Of a stretch of 58,158 nucleotides of DNA, positions 17,736 through 26,373 are shown one piece after another. The notes below the pieces were generated by a model. That model saw only the letters and a list, made by a program, of their open reading frames with translations. It was not told the DNA's origin and did no database searches. Source of the stretch: Youngiibacter multivorans (GTDB taxonomy: Bacteria > Bacillota > Clostridia > Clostridiales > Clostridiaceae); assembly GCF_017873395.1 (NCBI RefSeq), contig NZ_JAGGKC010000025.1, forward strand, positions 1 to 58,158, read 5' to 3'. Each line of letters opens with the position of its first letter. Positions within the stretch are counted from its first letter, which is position 1. A program made the translations under genes and the position numbers.

Positions 17736-17917
17736 TCGGTAAAACTTGAAAAAATCATCTTGAAAGTCAGCTTGGTTTAATTGACGAAAAGGGTATACGA
17801 TACGACTGTAAAACTAAAAGGCATTCCAGAGACAATATAGCTAATATCCATGAAAAGGATTATAGATTTTAATAAGGACTGGAATCATTAATACTGGTTT
17901 CATCACAACTGCCTGAA

Positions 17918-17975
17918 TCACACAATAATATGGAATTATGTGTTGAGAATCACATAATTATTGGTTATTGTGTGA
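17918..17975. repeat. 58-bp imperfect palindrome in a gene-free region
   Basis: Outer arms TCACACAATAA / TTATTGTGTGA (11 bp) and inner arms AATTATGTG / CACATAATT (9 bp) are separated by a 5x5 internal loop and an 8-nt apical loop. It lies in the 650-bp gap between groEL and the pilin gene. No U-tract follows, so it is not a plain terminator; it may be a protein-binding palindrome or a hairpin in an RNA. Confidence 0.7.
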
Positions 17976-18055
17976 ACTTCGTGGATTTCTGATTCATAGG
18001 ATATATTTTAGCTCAAAAGACTCTTTTAGAAATGTTATTGTCTTGCGACGCTCGG

Positions 18056-18112
18056 TCTATCGCTTCATCTATCGTTGCATTTTGAAGCGATAATGTGTCT
18101 ATCGTTGCACAT
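18056..18112. repeat. Clustered TCTATCG[C/T]T[C/G]CA repeats with inverted partner
   Basis: Copies at 18056-18067 (TCTATCGCTTCA), 18068-18079 and 18098-18109 (both TCTATCGTTGCA). An inverted TGAAGCGATA at 18083-18092 can pair with the first copy. ATGTG/CACAT (18093-18097, 18108-18112) flank the third copy. The rest of 17732-18334 shows no gene. Confidence 0.6.
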
Positions 18113-18334
18113 CGATCTGCATTTATGGAAATCCAGCCAAGAAGTTCTAATGATCAATATTTCGAATGGTGAATAAAATCGACCTTAAATTTCAGTCTCT
18201 GTACATTCATTCCTATTCAAAAAAAGATAGAAATAAACAATGGGAAATTTGGAGTAACCTCCAGCTTATAATGTTTGTTCCTGCCTATTCCCCGGCATAA
18301 TGTGGATACCAAAACAAAAAGAGGGGGAATATCA

Positions 18335-18679
18335 ATGGAAAGACGTAAAAGGATGAAGGGCTTCACTCTGGTGGAGATGCTGGTGGTCATCGCGATTTCA
18401 GGAGTGCTTCTTGCTATCTCTGCGCCAAAGTACAACGGCCTTCTAGAGAAGGCGGAGAGCATTCAGGAGCTGTCGGTCAAGAGGGAGATCGTCATGCTGG
18501 TCGATACCTACAACGCGCTGAATGCAACTGACATCGCTGAGGATGACACCATGACGGAAATTGCAGCGCTCACTGGAATCAGCCCAGACCTGAAAGACAT
18601 ACTTACAAGGGAGAATGCTGACGAAGCTTTCTCTGCCCTTACAGTTGCAGGTATCAGGACTGCACTTTCTACACCCTGA
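18335..18679 (+). CDS. Type IV pilin-like (pseudopilin) protein
   Basis: 114 residues. A short basic leader ends in Gly, then the type III signal KG|FTLVEMLVVIAISGVLLAISAPKY with Glu at +5, followed by a helical, soluble C-terminal part without obvious disulfide. It would be cut by a prepilin peptidase, which is encoded immediately downstream. Competence or pilus-like fibres are the family roles. ATG 18335 follows AGAGGGGG. A TATAAT at 18267-18272 may be the -10. Confidence 0.85.
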   Translation: MERRKRMKGFTLVEMLVVIAISGVLLAISAPKYNGLLEKAESIQELSVKREIVMLVDTYNALNATDIAEDDTMTEIAALTGISPDLKDILTRENADEAFSALTVAGIRTALSTP

Positions 18680-18682
18680 TTG

Positions 18683-19249
18683 ATGACGCTGACATCAGTG
18701 GTTCTGTCAGCTATTTCTACGTTTGCAGCATGCTTATCAGGGGCTCTTATACTGTTAAAGGGTAGAAATGAGGTGAAGAAGGCGGCACTAGCCGCTATCT
18801 TCGCTTCATCCATGCTTCTCAACCATGTTTCCGGAATTGAGGGCATGGAGGTGGTTTTCTCGTCTGTGCTGCTTGTGAGTGCAATCACAGATGCCTATAC
18901 AGGAGAAGTGCACTCGATTCCTATGTGGCTCCTGTTTCCGGCTGCTGCAGCGGGCTTCATTGTGAGGAAGAGCTATGTTGCTGCATTGTTCGGATTCCTG
19001 GTTTGGATCTACAGGAAGGACAAGAGGCTGTCTTACTGGTTCGGTGAGGGGGATTTGTATATCCTTGCAGCAATTGCCATGATGTATGGGACAGGAGTGT
19101 TCAGGGCCATGGCCTTGGGAGCGGCGTTTGCGCTAATCTGGTGCCTTGTGAAAAGAAGCCGCGAAGCTTTCTTCATACCTTTCCTTTATCTGGGGCTGAT
19201 GGTGTCCAGGATGGAGATTGCTGATTCTTTATTTTACTTCTTCATATAG
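18683..19249 (+). CDS. Prepilin peptidase (A24 family), peptidase domain only
   Basis: About 188 residues with five to six hydrophobic spans. The two catalytic Asp motifs are visible: AITDAYTGEVHSIP (about residue 69) and GEGD (about residue 120). The N-terminal methyltransferase domain and zinc cysteines of PilD are absent, as in archaeal-type or CpaA-like enzymes. It abuts the pilin-like gene; a TTG at 18680 directly after the pilin stop or ATG 18683 may be the start. No assembly ATPase or platform protein is nearby. Confidence 0.8.
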   Translation: MTLTSVVLSAISTFAACLSGALILLKGRNEVKKAALAAIFASSMLLNHVSGIEGMEVVFSSVLLVSAITDAYTGEVHSIPMWLLFPAAAAGFIVRKSYVAALFGFLVWIYRKDKRLSYWFGEGDLYILAAIAMMYGTGVFRAMALGAAFALIWCLVKRSREAFFIPFLYLGLMVSRMEIADSLFYFFI

Positions 19250-19289
19250 AAAATGCCTCCGGAAGCTGAGCTTTCGAAGGCATTTTCTT
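19249..19289. terminator. Bidirectional terminator between convergent genes
   Basis: GAAAATGCCT (19249-19258) pairs with AGGCATTTTC (19278-19287), with inner pairing GAAGCT/GCTTTC. T-tract on each strand. Confidence 0.8.
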
Positions 19290-20076
19290 ATTTCAGGTGC
19301 TGTTCCATAATCGCGAGCACTCCGTCATCGTTGTTTGAGGGTGCTGTGAATCTCGCGGCTTCCTTGACCCTTGGTATGGCATTGTCCATGGCGTAGCTGT
19401 ATTCTGCCATGCCCAGCATCTCTATGTCATTGCCGTTATCGCCGAATACCATGGTTTCTGAAGGCGAAATGCCAAGCTTACTCTGCAGGTATGCTATGGC
19501 GGTCCCTTTGTTTATGCCTTTCTTCATGATGTCCACGTTATTCTTTGCAGTCGCGACAGCTACCATCGAGTCTCCGACTATATCCTGTAATATTGGGGCA
19601 TAGTGGACAGCATCATTGTCCTCCGTAATTACTGTAAGCTTCAGTATCTCATCCTGAAGTTCGCTCAGGGTATCCATATCCCTCAGCCTGTGGAAGAACT
19701 TGCTTATGTGTGCAGCCGTCTCGGCTTTGACTCCTGAGATGTATGCTGATTCTTTACCGCATACAACGAGCGCGACCCCGTCCATGGCCTGTATTGCATC
19801 TATTGCCTTGCCGGTTATTTCCTTCTCTATGGAAGTGTTGAACACAGGCTCGGATCCCTTGACAAGGAAGTTTCCGTTTTCAGCTGCGAACCATATCTCA
19901 TCCATCTTGTCCTGGAAGAAGCTTCTTATCTGGTAGTACTGGTTTCCTGAAGCGACGACGAAATATACTCCGTTTTCCCTCATTCGGTTGAAGAGGGCGT
20001 CGAAGCGTTCCCTGTCATAGGTCATGTCTGACCGTAAGAAGGTTCCGTCCATATCTGTAACAACAAGCTTTATCAT
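19288..20076 (-). CDS. HAD-superfamily Cof-type sugar-phosphatase-like hydrolase
   Basis: 262 residues. HAD motif I DMDGTF (nucleophile Asp, second Asp), motif II VASGN, motif III Lys in KGINKGTAIAYL, motif IV FGDNGNDIEML; a C2B cap lies between. Family members dephosphorylate sugar phosphates, flavin or PLP precursors; the substrate cannot be told. GGAGAGGTG precedes ATG 20076. Monocistronic. Confidence 0.9.
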   Translation of the reverse strand: MIKLVVTDMDGTFLRSDMTYDRERFDALFNRMRENGVYFVVASGNQYYQIRSFFQDKMDEIWFAAENGNFLVKGSEPVFNTSIEKEITGKAIDAIQAMDGVALVVCGKESAYISGVKAETAAHISKFFHRLRDMDTLSELQDEILKLTVITEDNDAVHYAPILQDIVGDSMVAVATAKNNVDIMKKGINKGTAIAYLQSKLGISPSETMVFGDNGNDIEMLGMAEYSYAMDNAIPRVKEAARFTAPSNNDDGVLAIMEQHLK

Positions 20077-20265
20077 TCAATTCACCTCTCCACAATTATA
20101 CCAGTACTTATTTTTAAGCAGTCAAAATTCTCAGAATCTGGAAAATCAGAACGTGTAAACCATTGCGGTTCCTTGCTTTACGGATTTCTAAGAATATGGC
20201 TTCAAAATATGAAGGATTCGATTTAATGTTTATGTAAATTTACAACTTTTCTTGCATGGCTTCAA

Positions 20266-20294
20266 TTGACATGGTACAGGTACATGGATATAAT
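20266..20294 (+). promoter_or_regulatory. Consensus promoter of guaB-guaA
   Basis: TTGACA (20266-20271), exactly 17 bp, TATAAT (20289-20294): a perfect sigma-A promoter. Confidence 0.9.
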
Positions 20295-20316
20295 TAAGTT
20301 TAAAATTAAATAGAAT

Positions 20317-20393
20317 ACTTTACTCATATATGTTCTGGATAAGGCAGAACGTCTCTACAAGGAACCATACAAATTCCTGTCTATGAGTGATAG
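20317..20393 (+). promoter_or_regulatory. Purine (guanine-type) riboswitch upstream of guaB
   Basis: P1 arms ACTCATA (20322-20328) and TATGAGT (20382-20388). P2 is TTCTG/CAGAA with L2 GATAAGG. J2/3 is GTCTCTAC, P3 is AAGGAA/TTCCT, and J3/1 is TGTCTATG. The residue equivalent to position 74 of the xpt aptamer reads as C, which specifies guanine over adenine. Guanine binding should favour the terminator that follows, shutting off guaB and guaA, which make GMP. Confidence 0.9.
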
Positions 20394-20405
20394 AAGCTGA
20401 TTATA

Positions 20406-20446
20406 AGGCATGCTGTCACTTGTTGATGGTATGCCATTTTAATTTT
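20406..20446 (+). terminator. Expression-platform terminator of the guanine riboswitch
   Basis: GGCATGC (20407-20413) pairs with GTATGCC (20429-20435), followed by ATTTTAATTTT, ending directly before the GAGGAGG ribosome site of guaB. Confidence 0.75.
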
Positions 20447-20461
20447 GAGGAGGAAACCGAC

Positions 20462-21919
20462 TTGAACAAGATTGTCAAAACCGCTTACACCTTCGATGAT
20501 GTGCTTCTGTTACCCCATAAATCCGAGGTACTTCCAAAGGATGTTTCCCTGAAGACAAAGCTCACAGCAACACTGGAACTTAACATCCCTCTCATGAGCG
20601 CAGGTATGGATACGGTCACTGAGTCTTCGATGGCGATTGCAATAGCTAGGGAAGGCGGAATCGGTATAATCCACAAGAACATGTCGATTGAGGAGCAGGC
20701 GCATGAGGTAGACAGGGTTAAGAGGCAGGAGAACGGTGTAATAACTGATCCATTCTTCCTCAGACCTGATAACACACTTGAGGACGCCAAGTCGCTGATG
20801 GCAAGATACAGGATAAGCGGAGTGCCCATCGTAGTGGACAGCAAGCTGGTCGGTATAGTAACCAACAGAGACCTTGTATTTGAGACAGATGACACAAGGC
20901 TTATAGATGAAGTCATGACAAAGGAAGGTCTTGTTACGGCTCTTGAAGGGACAACCCTTGATGAAGCTAAGGAAATCCTCAAGAAGAACAAGATTGAAAA
21001 GCTTCCGCTTGTCGACAAGGACAACAACCTCAAGGGCCTGATAACAATCAAGGATATTGAGAAGATAAAGAGGTTCCCGAATTCAGCCAAGGATACAAGG
21101 GGCAGGCTGCTCTGCGGAGCTGCAGTAGGAGTTACTGACAATCTGCTCGACAGGGTTAGCGCTCTGGTCAAAGCACAGGTGGATGTGGTAGCATTAGATA
21201 CGGCACATGGTCATTCACAGGGTGTCATGGATGCGGTGAAGAAAATCAAGGCCGCTTTCCCGAGCCTTCAGGTTATTGCCGGAAACGTGGCGACTGCCGA
21301 GGCCTGTGAGGACCTCATAGCGGCAGGTGCTGACTGCATTAAGGTCGGCATTGGGCCTGGATCCATCTGTACGACAAGAGTCGTTTCAGGTGTGGGAGTT
21401 CCTCAGCTGACAGCTGTCATGGATTGCGTAGAGGTATGCAGCAAATATGGAATCCCTGTCATCGCTGACGGTGGAATCAAGTTCTCAGGTGATATCGTAA
21501 AAGCGCTTGCTGCAGGAGCTAAGGTAGTAATGGCCGGCTCGATACTTGCAGGCTGCGAGGAATCACCGGGAGAAATGGAGATTTACCAGGGCAGAAACTA
21601 CAAGGTATACAGAGGAATGGGTTCCCTTGCTTCAATGAAGAAGGGATCAGGAGACAGATATTTCCAGGAGAACGCAAAGAAGCTTGTACCTGAGGGAGTC
21701 GAAGGAAGGGTAGCATACAAGGGCTTTGTTTCAGAGACCATATTCCAGCTCATGGGCGGAGTCAGGTCAGGAATGGGCTACCTTGGTGCAGAGAACCTTG
21801 AGGCTCTTGAGAGAAATGCAAGATTCGTAGTCCAGACTTCAAGCGGACTGAAGGAAAGCCATCCGCATGACATCTATATTACAAAGGAAGCACCGAACTA
21901 CAGCAACGCAGATTTATAG
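20462..21919 (+). CDS. guaB: IMP dehydrogenase
   Basis: About 486 residues, TTG start. (beta/alpha)8 barrel interrupted by two CBS domains (about residues 95-210). The catalytic loop GPGSICTTRVVSGVGVPQ contains the active Cys; IADGGIKFSGD and the flap YRGMGS...RY are intact. It oxidises IMP to XMP with NAD+, the committed step to GMP. TTG 20462 lies 8 nt after GAGGAGG; the sequence further upstream is riboswitch and terminator, so earlier starts are excluded. guaA follows 8 nt later. Confidence 0.97.
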   Translation: MNKIVKTAYTFDDVLLLPHKSEVLPKDVSLKTKLTATLELNIPLMSAGMDTVTESSMAIAIAREGGIGIIHKNMSIEEQAHEVDRVKRQENGVITDPFFLRPDNTLEDAKSLMARYRISGVPIVVDSKLVGIVTNRDLVFETDDTRLIDEVMTKEGLVTALEGTTLDEAKEILKKNKIEKLPLVDKDNNLKGLITIKDIEKIKRFPNSAKDTRGRLLCGAAVGVTDNLLDRVSALVKAQVDVVALDTAHGHSQGVMDAVKKIKAAFPSLQVIAGNVATAEACEDLIAAGADCIKVGIGPGSICTTRVVSGVGVPQLTAVMDCVEVCSKYGIPVIADGGIKFSGDIVKALAAGAKVVMAGSILAGCEESPGEMEIYQGRNYKVYRGMGSLASMKKGSGDRYFQENAKKLVPEGVEGRVAYKGFVSETIFQLMGGVRSGMGYLGAENLEALERNARFVVQTSSGLKESHPHDIYITKEAPNYSNADL

Positions 21920-21927
21920 GAGGTCCC

Positions 21928-23460
21928 ATGGAACAGAAGGGAATCGTAGTCATCGACTTCGGAGGTCAGTACAATCAGTTAATAGCAAGAAGAGTCAGGG
22001 AAGCTGGTGTATTCAGCGAGCTGATACCAAACAGAACGCCTGTCGATGAGATAAGGAAGAAGAATCCGGTGGGCATAATACTGACAGGAGGTCCTAACTC
22101 GGTCAATGCTGAAGGGTCAATGACCATCAGCAGCGAGATTTTCGAGCTTGGCGTCCCGGTTCTCGGAATATGCTACGGCCATCAGCTTATGACAAAGCTC
22201 CTGGGAGGAGAAGTTGTCAGAGGTGACGTCAAGGAATACGGAAAAACTGAGATAAGGTTCGAGGACAACACGACCCTGTTCGACGGACTCAAGAAGGAAT
22301 CCATCGTCTGGATGAGCCACGGGGACACGGTACACAGGGCTCCGGAAGGCTTCAAAATATCAGCCTCCACCAGGGACTGCGAAGTTGCAGGAATGGAGAA
22401 TGATGAGAGAAGGCTATACGGAATCCAGTTTCATCCAGAGGTGGTTCACACCGAGCTTGGAACAGAAATCCTTGAAAACTTCATACACAACATCTGCAAG
22501 GCTGAAAAGACCTGGGAGATGAAGGACTATGGCGACATGAAGATCAGGGAGGTCAAGGAGCTTGCAGGAGATTCAAAGGTCATCTGCGCGCTTTCAGGAG
22601 GAGTTGATTCATCAGTTGCGGCTGTCCTTGTCCACAAGGCCATAGGCAAGAACCTGACCTGCATATTCGTTGACCACGGCCTGCTTAGAAAAGATGAAGG
22701 CGACATGGTCGAAGAGATATTCAGGAAGAGGTTTTCAATGAACCTCATAAGGGTAAACGCAGAGGAAAGGTTCCTTTCAAAGCTCAAAGGTGTATCAGAT
22801 CCTGAGAGAAAGAGAAAGATAATCGGTGAAGAGTTCATAAGGGTATTCGAGGAAGAGGCCAACAAGCTTGGTGACATAGACTACCTTGTACAGGGAACCA
22901 TATACCCTGACGTAGTAGAGTCAGGTACCGGAACCTCAGCTGTAATCAAGAGCCACCACAATGTGGGCGGACTTCCTGAAGACATGAAGCTTAAGCTGAT
23001 AGAGCCTCTGAGAGAGCTCTTCAAGGATGAGGTCAGGAAGCTTGGAGAAGAACTTGGAATACCTCATGACCTTGTATACAGGCAGCCATTCCCGGGACCT
23101 GGTCTTGGAATCAGGGTACTTGGAGAACTGACTGAGGAGAAGCTCCACATAGTCAGGGAAGCTGATGCGATATACAGGGAAGAGATAGCCAAGGCTCACC
23201 TTGATGAGACCATATGGCAGTATTTCGCTGCACTTCCTAACGTAAGGTCAGTTGGAGTAATGGGAGACGAGAGAACATACTCACACATGATAGTCCTGAG
23301 GGCTGTCAATTCGATCGACGGAATGACCTCAGACTGGTCAAGGATTCCCTACGATGTACTCGACATCGTAAGCAGAAGGATAGTCAATGAGGTAAAGGGA
23401 GTAAACAGGGTAGTTTACGACATAACCTCAAAGCCGCCTGCTACAATAGAATTCGAATAA
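21928..23460 (+). CDS. guaA: GMP synthase (glutamine-hydrolysing)
   Basis: 510 residues. N-terminal class I glutamine amidotransferase with Cys in GICYGHQ and His/Glu in FHPEV; central ATP-pyrophosphatase with P-loop SGGVDSSV; C-terminal dimerisation domain ending KPPATIEFE. It aminates XMP to GMP. Cotranscribed with guaB under the guanine riboswitch. AGGAGG precedes ATG 21928. Confidence 0.98.
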   Translation: MEQKGIVVIDFGGQYNQLIARRVREAGVFSELIPNRTPVDEIRKKNPVGIILTGGPNSVNAEGSMTISSEIFELGVPVLGICYGHQLMTKLLGGEVVRGDVKEYGKTEIRFEDNTTLFDGLKKESIVWMSHGDTVHRAPEGFKISASTRDCEVAGMENDERRLYGIQFHPEVVHTELGTEILENFIHNICKAEKTWEMKDYGDMKIREVKELAGDSKVICALSGGVDSSVAAVLVHKAIGKNLTCIFVDHGLLRKDEGDMVEEIFRKRFSMNLIRVNAEERFLSKLKGVSDPERKRKIIGEEFIRVFEEEANKLGDIDYLVQGTIYPDVVESGTGTSAVIKSHHNVGGLPEDMKLKLIEPLRELFKDEVRKLGEELGIPHDLVYRQPFPGPGLGIRVLGELTEEKLHIVREADAIYREEIAKAHLDETIWQYFAALPNVRSVGVMGDERTYSHMIVLRAVNSIDGMTSDWSRIPYDVLDIVSRRIVNEVKGVNRVVYDITSKPPATIEFE

Positions 23461-23468
23461 CATTAAGA

Positions 23469-23512
23469 AACGCTACAGCCCAGTAAAATCAAGGGTTGTA
23501 GCGTTATTTTTT
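23469..23512 (+). terminator. Terminator of guaB-guaA
   Basis: Stem AACGCTACAGCCC / GGGTTGTAGCGTT (one G-T pair) followed by ATTTTTTCG. Confidence 0.92.
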
Positions 23513-23532
23513 CGTTGTGATTCTAGTTTGAT

Positions 23533-24507
23533 TCAATTTTTATTTCTAATAGCATCTATAATTGAAATCCAATCACCTTTAGATTTTTCTTCTATTTGTT
23601 TATTGAAATAGTAATTTGCAATTAATGAATACTTGCAGATAGAGTATTTCTCATTAAAAAGTACTGCAATGGTAGATACGATTTCTGTTACATATTTCAA
23701 ATAATGATTGATATTATCTTGATTTAGGAAGATTAGGTCCCCACTGACTAATTTTTGGATGCGGCTGTATGTCGGAGATTTTTTGAATTTTTCATCCATA
23801 AGGCCATTATTATGAACGATAGTATTTCTCATATTTACTATGTCCAATAGATTATTCCAACTATCATCGCTTATAATTGAGCGAAGATTAATATCAAGAG
23901 CCTTTTTATAATGGTTATTAGCTTTCTCAATATTCATAAAATCATTTCCAGTGCTTTTGTTTATTATATTATTGATGTAAGAATTTTTTTGGGTTTGATA
24001 ATTTATATAAACAAATGATATAAAAAAGTCACGAAGCATTACTTCTAGAATAGAAGCAATTTCTATTAATTCAAGTTGATAGATATCGTAAGTTACAATT
24101 CGGAGTTTATCTTCATCATATTTTGCTTTAACAGATTTTAAGCCGGCAGCATGAAAATGCTGAATTCTGACTAGACGACTTAACTGAAAAAAAGCATTTT
24201 CTGAAGTAGAACGTTTGCCACAATTGGTGCAGTAATTCATAAGTTCAATTGTTTTAAGGTTTCCTTTTGAAACCATAACATTCATGTTTCCACAATATGG
24301 ACAACATACTTGAACAAGTTTGACGTTGTGGCGCCTCATATTATTGAAAAAGGTATCTTGTGGTAATGGTTTTATGTTGTGTGATTTGCAAAATGAATTA
24401 TAGATTGAGTAATAAAATTCTCTCATAAAATTGATATGGAACGGATTGAAATTTTCCATATATGTTTCATCCACAATATCGTATATATCGGTGGTACTCG
24501 TTTTCAT
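23533..24507 (-). CDS. Zinc-ribbon protein with a HEPN-like RNase motif
   Basis: 324 residues, much richer in AT than its neighbours. A four-cysteine ribbon (CPYCGN at about residue 70 and CTNCGK at about 93) is followed by a mostly helical region. In it the segment NMRNTIVHNNGLMDEKF carries the Rx4H pattern typical of HEPN ribonuclease domains in toxins and abortive-infection proteins. I do not recognise the whole protein. It lies downstream of an XRE regulator on the same strand (88 bp gap), next to transposon debris, which suggests an acquired stress or phage-response pair. Confidence 0.5.
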   Translation of the reverse strand: MKTSTTDIYDIVDETYMENFNPFHINFMREFYYSIYNSFCKSHNIKPLPQDTFFNNMRRHNVKLVQVCCPYCGNMNVMVSKGNLKTIELMNYCTNCGKRSTSENAFFQLSRLVRIQHFHAAGLKSVKAKYDEDKLRIVTYDIYQLELIEIASILEVMLRDFFISFVYINYQTQKNSYINNIINKSTGNDFMNIEKANNHYKKALDINLRSIISDDSWNNLLDIVNMRNTIVHNNGLMDEKFKKSPTYSRIQKLVSGDLIFLNQDNINHYLKYVTEIVSTIAVLFNEKYSICKYSLIANYYFNKQIEEKSKGDWISIIDAIRNKN

Positions 24508-24595
24508 TTTAATTTATCTCCAAAGTTTTTATTAAAGCTCCTTCAGTTCCCTTCTTTACGACCAAATTGCTATCAACCAAGCTCTGCTTAATCCT

Positions 24596-25057
24596 CTAGC
24601 ACATTTCCATAAGTTCAGCTAATTCAGAATTATATTCGTTCTCACTTCCAAATTCATGCCTAGAATCAATCGTTTTCTGCAAAGCAGCTTTAGCCTGTGC
24701 CCATTTCGACAGTCTCTCATTAATCTGTGGGTGATTAAACAGCAAAGTCAAAGTTATTGGACCAATAACACCCTTTGAAATTTTCTTTCCCTGAAAATCC
24801 ACATCTATCTGCTCGTCCATCTTAAAAATACGAGACAACACGTCTGAAACTGTTTCTATATCAAAATCCATAAACAAATTAATACTTATGCCAAGTGTAT
24901 TGGCAATTTTAAGAAGCTGGTCAGGTTTTGGATTCCTGTCACCGGCTTCATATTTTCTTATGTTCACTTCATTAATACCACCTGCAAGTTCTCCAAGCAT
25001 CTTTTGGGAAATGCCTCGCATGGTTCGGTAAGCTTTTATTTTTTCTCTAACTGCCAT
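24596..25057 (-). CDS. XRE-family helix-turn-helix regulator
   Basis: 153 residues: Cro/C1-type HTH at residues 4-58 (IKAYRTMRGISQKMLGELAG, VNIRKYEAGDRNPKPDQLLKIANTLGI) and a helical C-terminal part of unknown role. First gene of a two-gene AT-rich unit with the HEPN-like protein; by analogy it may act as antitoxin or repressor. Start at 25057 with AAGGAG upstream. Confidence 0.85.
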   Translation of the reverse strand: MAVREKIKAYRTMRGISQKMLGELAGGINEVNIRKYEAGDRNPKPDQLLKIANTLGISINLFMDFDIETVSDVLSRIFKMDEQIDVDFQGKKISKGVIGPITLTLLFNHPQINERLSKWAQAKAALQKTIDSRHEFGSENEYNSELAELMEMC

Positions 25058-25220
25058 GTAAAAACTCCTTTCGAAATCATTTTAAAGATAAAATACAAAA
25101 GTATCTGTGAGATACAATTGAATTCTAACACGCAATGTATTGAAAAGATAGAAAGCGGAAATTGTTGTGGACATGGTGGTCATACTTCAAGTTAGAGAAA
25201 ATGCAATATGCTCTAAAATG

Positions 25221-25250
25221 AAAACCCCATCCGAAGATGAGGTTTTCTCT
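25221..25250. terminator. Hairpin terminator
   Basis: AAAACCCCATC / GATGAGGTTTT (one mismatch) with CGAA loop, followed by CTC on plus and T-rich on both sides; probably ends the IS66 fragment transcript on the minus strand. Confidence 0.6.
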
Positions 25251-25254
25251 AATT

Positions 25255-25487
25255 TTAGACTGGCAGTCTGCAGTTGTCAGGTAGATTAGATGACCAAGGT
25301 ATAAGCGAATCAACCTCCGCCTGGTTATTCAAATCTATATTTGGAAGCTTACCAAGGACATATGTCAGGTACGGGAATGGATTGAGGTTGTTGTCAGTAG
25401 CTGTTTTGATGATGCTGTAAACCACCGAGTTTGCTGTTGCGCCACGTGTCGAATTGCTGAACAGGAAGTTCTTTCTTTTATGTTCTT
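25255..25487 (-). pseudogene. IS66-family transposase, C-terminal fragment
   Basis: On the minus strand a reading frame without start gives FLFSNSTRGATANSVVYSII, then LNPFPYLTYVLGKLPNID and a PWSSNLPDNC end. This is the typical C-terminus of IS66 TnpC. A stop precedes it, so only about 75 residues survive. The rest of the element is missing. Confidence 0.75.
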
Positions 25488-25550
25488 AAACACATAAAAG
25501 AAATTACGAGATGAAACCAATTATGTCTGAGAATCAATTTAAGTAAAATT

Positions 25551-25836
25551 ATGTAACATTTCTTTGTTATGATGAAGTCAAAAAGGAGAAATGTTACATG
25601 GAGATATCTAACAATCACTTGCCTTAGAAGCATTTGAAGATTATCTCATTCATGCTGGATATTCATAACTCACGATTCCAGGTTATCTGCGTAGAGTTAG
25701 AGAATTCTTAATCTTTTGTAATGAGATCAGAGCCGAAAATATGGATTCGATATACTTTAAAGCGGTCTTCAATCAATTCGTTGCACTGGAATCCGTCTGC
25801 AACAGAAAATGTTTCAGCAATGATTGGAGATGTTGA
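25551..25836 (+). pseudogene. Degenerate tyrosine recombinase (N-terminal part) with a 13-bp inverted repeat in its leader
   Basis: ATG 25598 follows AAAAGGAG. With one frameshift and one stop the frame reads LALEAFEDYLIHAGYS*LT and YLRRVREFLIFCNEIRAENM, resembling the N-terminal core-binding domain of phage-type integrases. Arms ATGTAACATTTCT (25551-25563) and AGAAATGTTACAT (25587-25599) form a hairpin that covers the ribosome site and start codon. No catalytic domain follows. Confidence 0.45.
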
Positions 25837-25898
25837 TTTGAAGAACATCATTCATCTTGTCATCATAGGTGGGTAGCCCGGAAATCTAAACGTTCCTA

Positions 25899-26276
25899 AT
25901 GAAGGCAACTCCTGAAATGCTGCTGAATGACCTGGAAACGTTAGGGTTCCTGTTTGAATCACTCTGTGAGCGCGACTTGAAGATATATGCGGAATCCTTT
26001 GGTGCAAACCTATATCATTATCAGGACTACAGGAACAGGGAAGTAGATGCAGTCATTGAAATGAAGGATGGCAGATGGTGCGCATTTGAAATAAAGCTTG
26101 GTGCAAACCAGATAGATATTGCGGCAGAAAGCCTGAAAAAATTGAGCAGGGAAATTGCAGATGATCCACAAGGGAAAGTGCCATCTGTACTTTGTGTGAT
26201 ATGTGGGATGTCTGTTGCAGCTTATAAGAGGAAGGATGGGGTATACGTAATTCCAATAACTGCATTAAGAGCATAA
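25899..26276 (+). pseudogene. C-terminal fragment of an AAA ATPase with DUF4143
   Basis: 125 residues matching only the end of DUF4143 ATPases: LGFLFESLCERDLKIYAESF, YRNREVDAVIEMKDGRW, FEIKLGANQIDIAAESLKKL. The N-terminal ATPase and most of DUF4143 are missing upstream, where recombinase debris lies. The frame is open, but it is most likely a remnant. Confidence 0.75.
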
Positions 26277-26373
26277 ACAGTTTATTTATTTTTGGATACA
26301 GTGAAATCATATGGTGTAACTGCATCTGGAGTATCATACCGCACAAGTGAATAGACCATAGCATTGACAAAAT

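Noticed and set aside
17750..18334. CRISPR array in the groEL-pilin gap
   Set aside because: Repeats are about 12 nt, unevenly spaced and include inverted copies; no cas genes are present.
20387..20461. N-terminal extension of GuaB
   Set aside because: It overlaps the riboswitch P1 arm and the expression-platform terminator.
26286..26372. Minus-strand peptide (AMVYSLVRYDTPDAVTPYDF...) downstream of the HAD gene
   Set aside because: Looks like a coding remnant but has no start and no family I recognise; too short to call.
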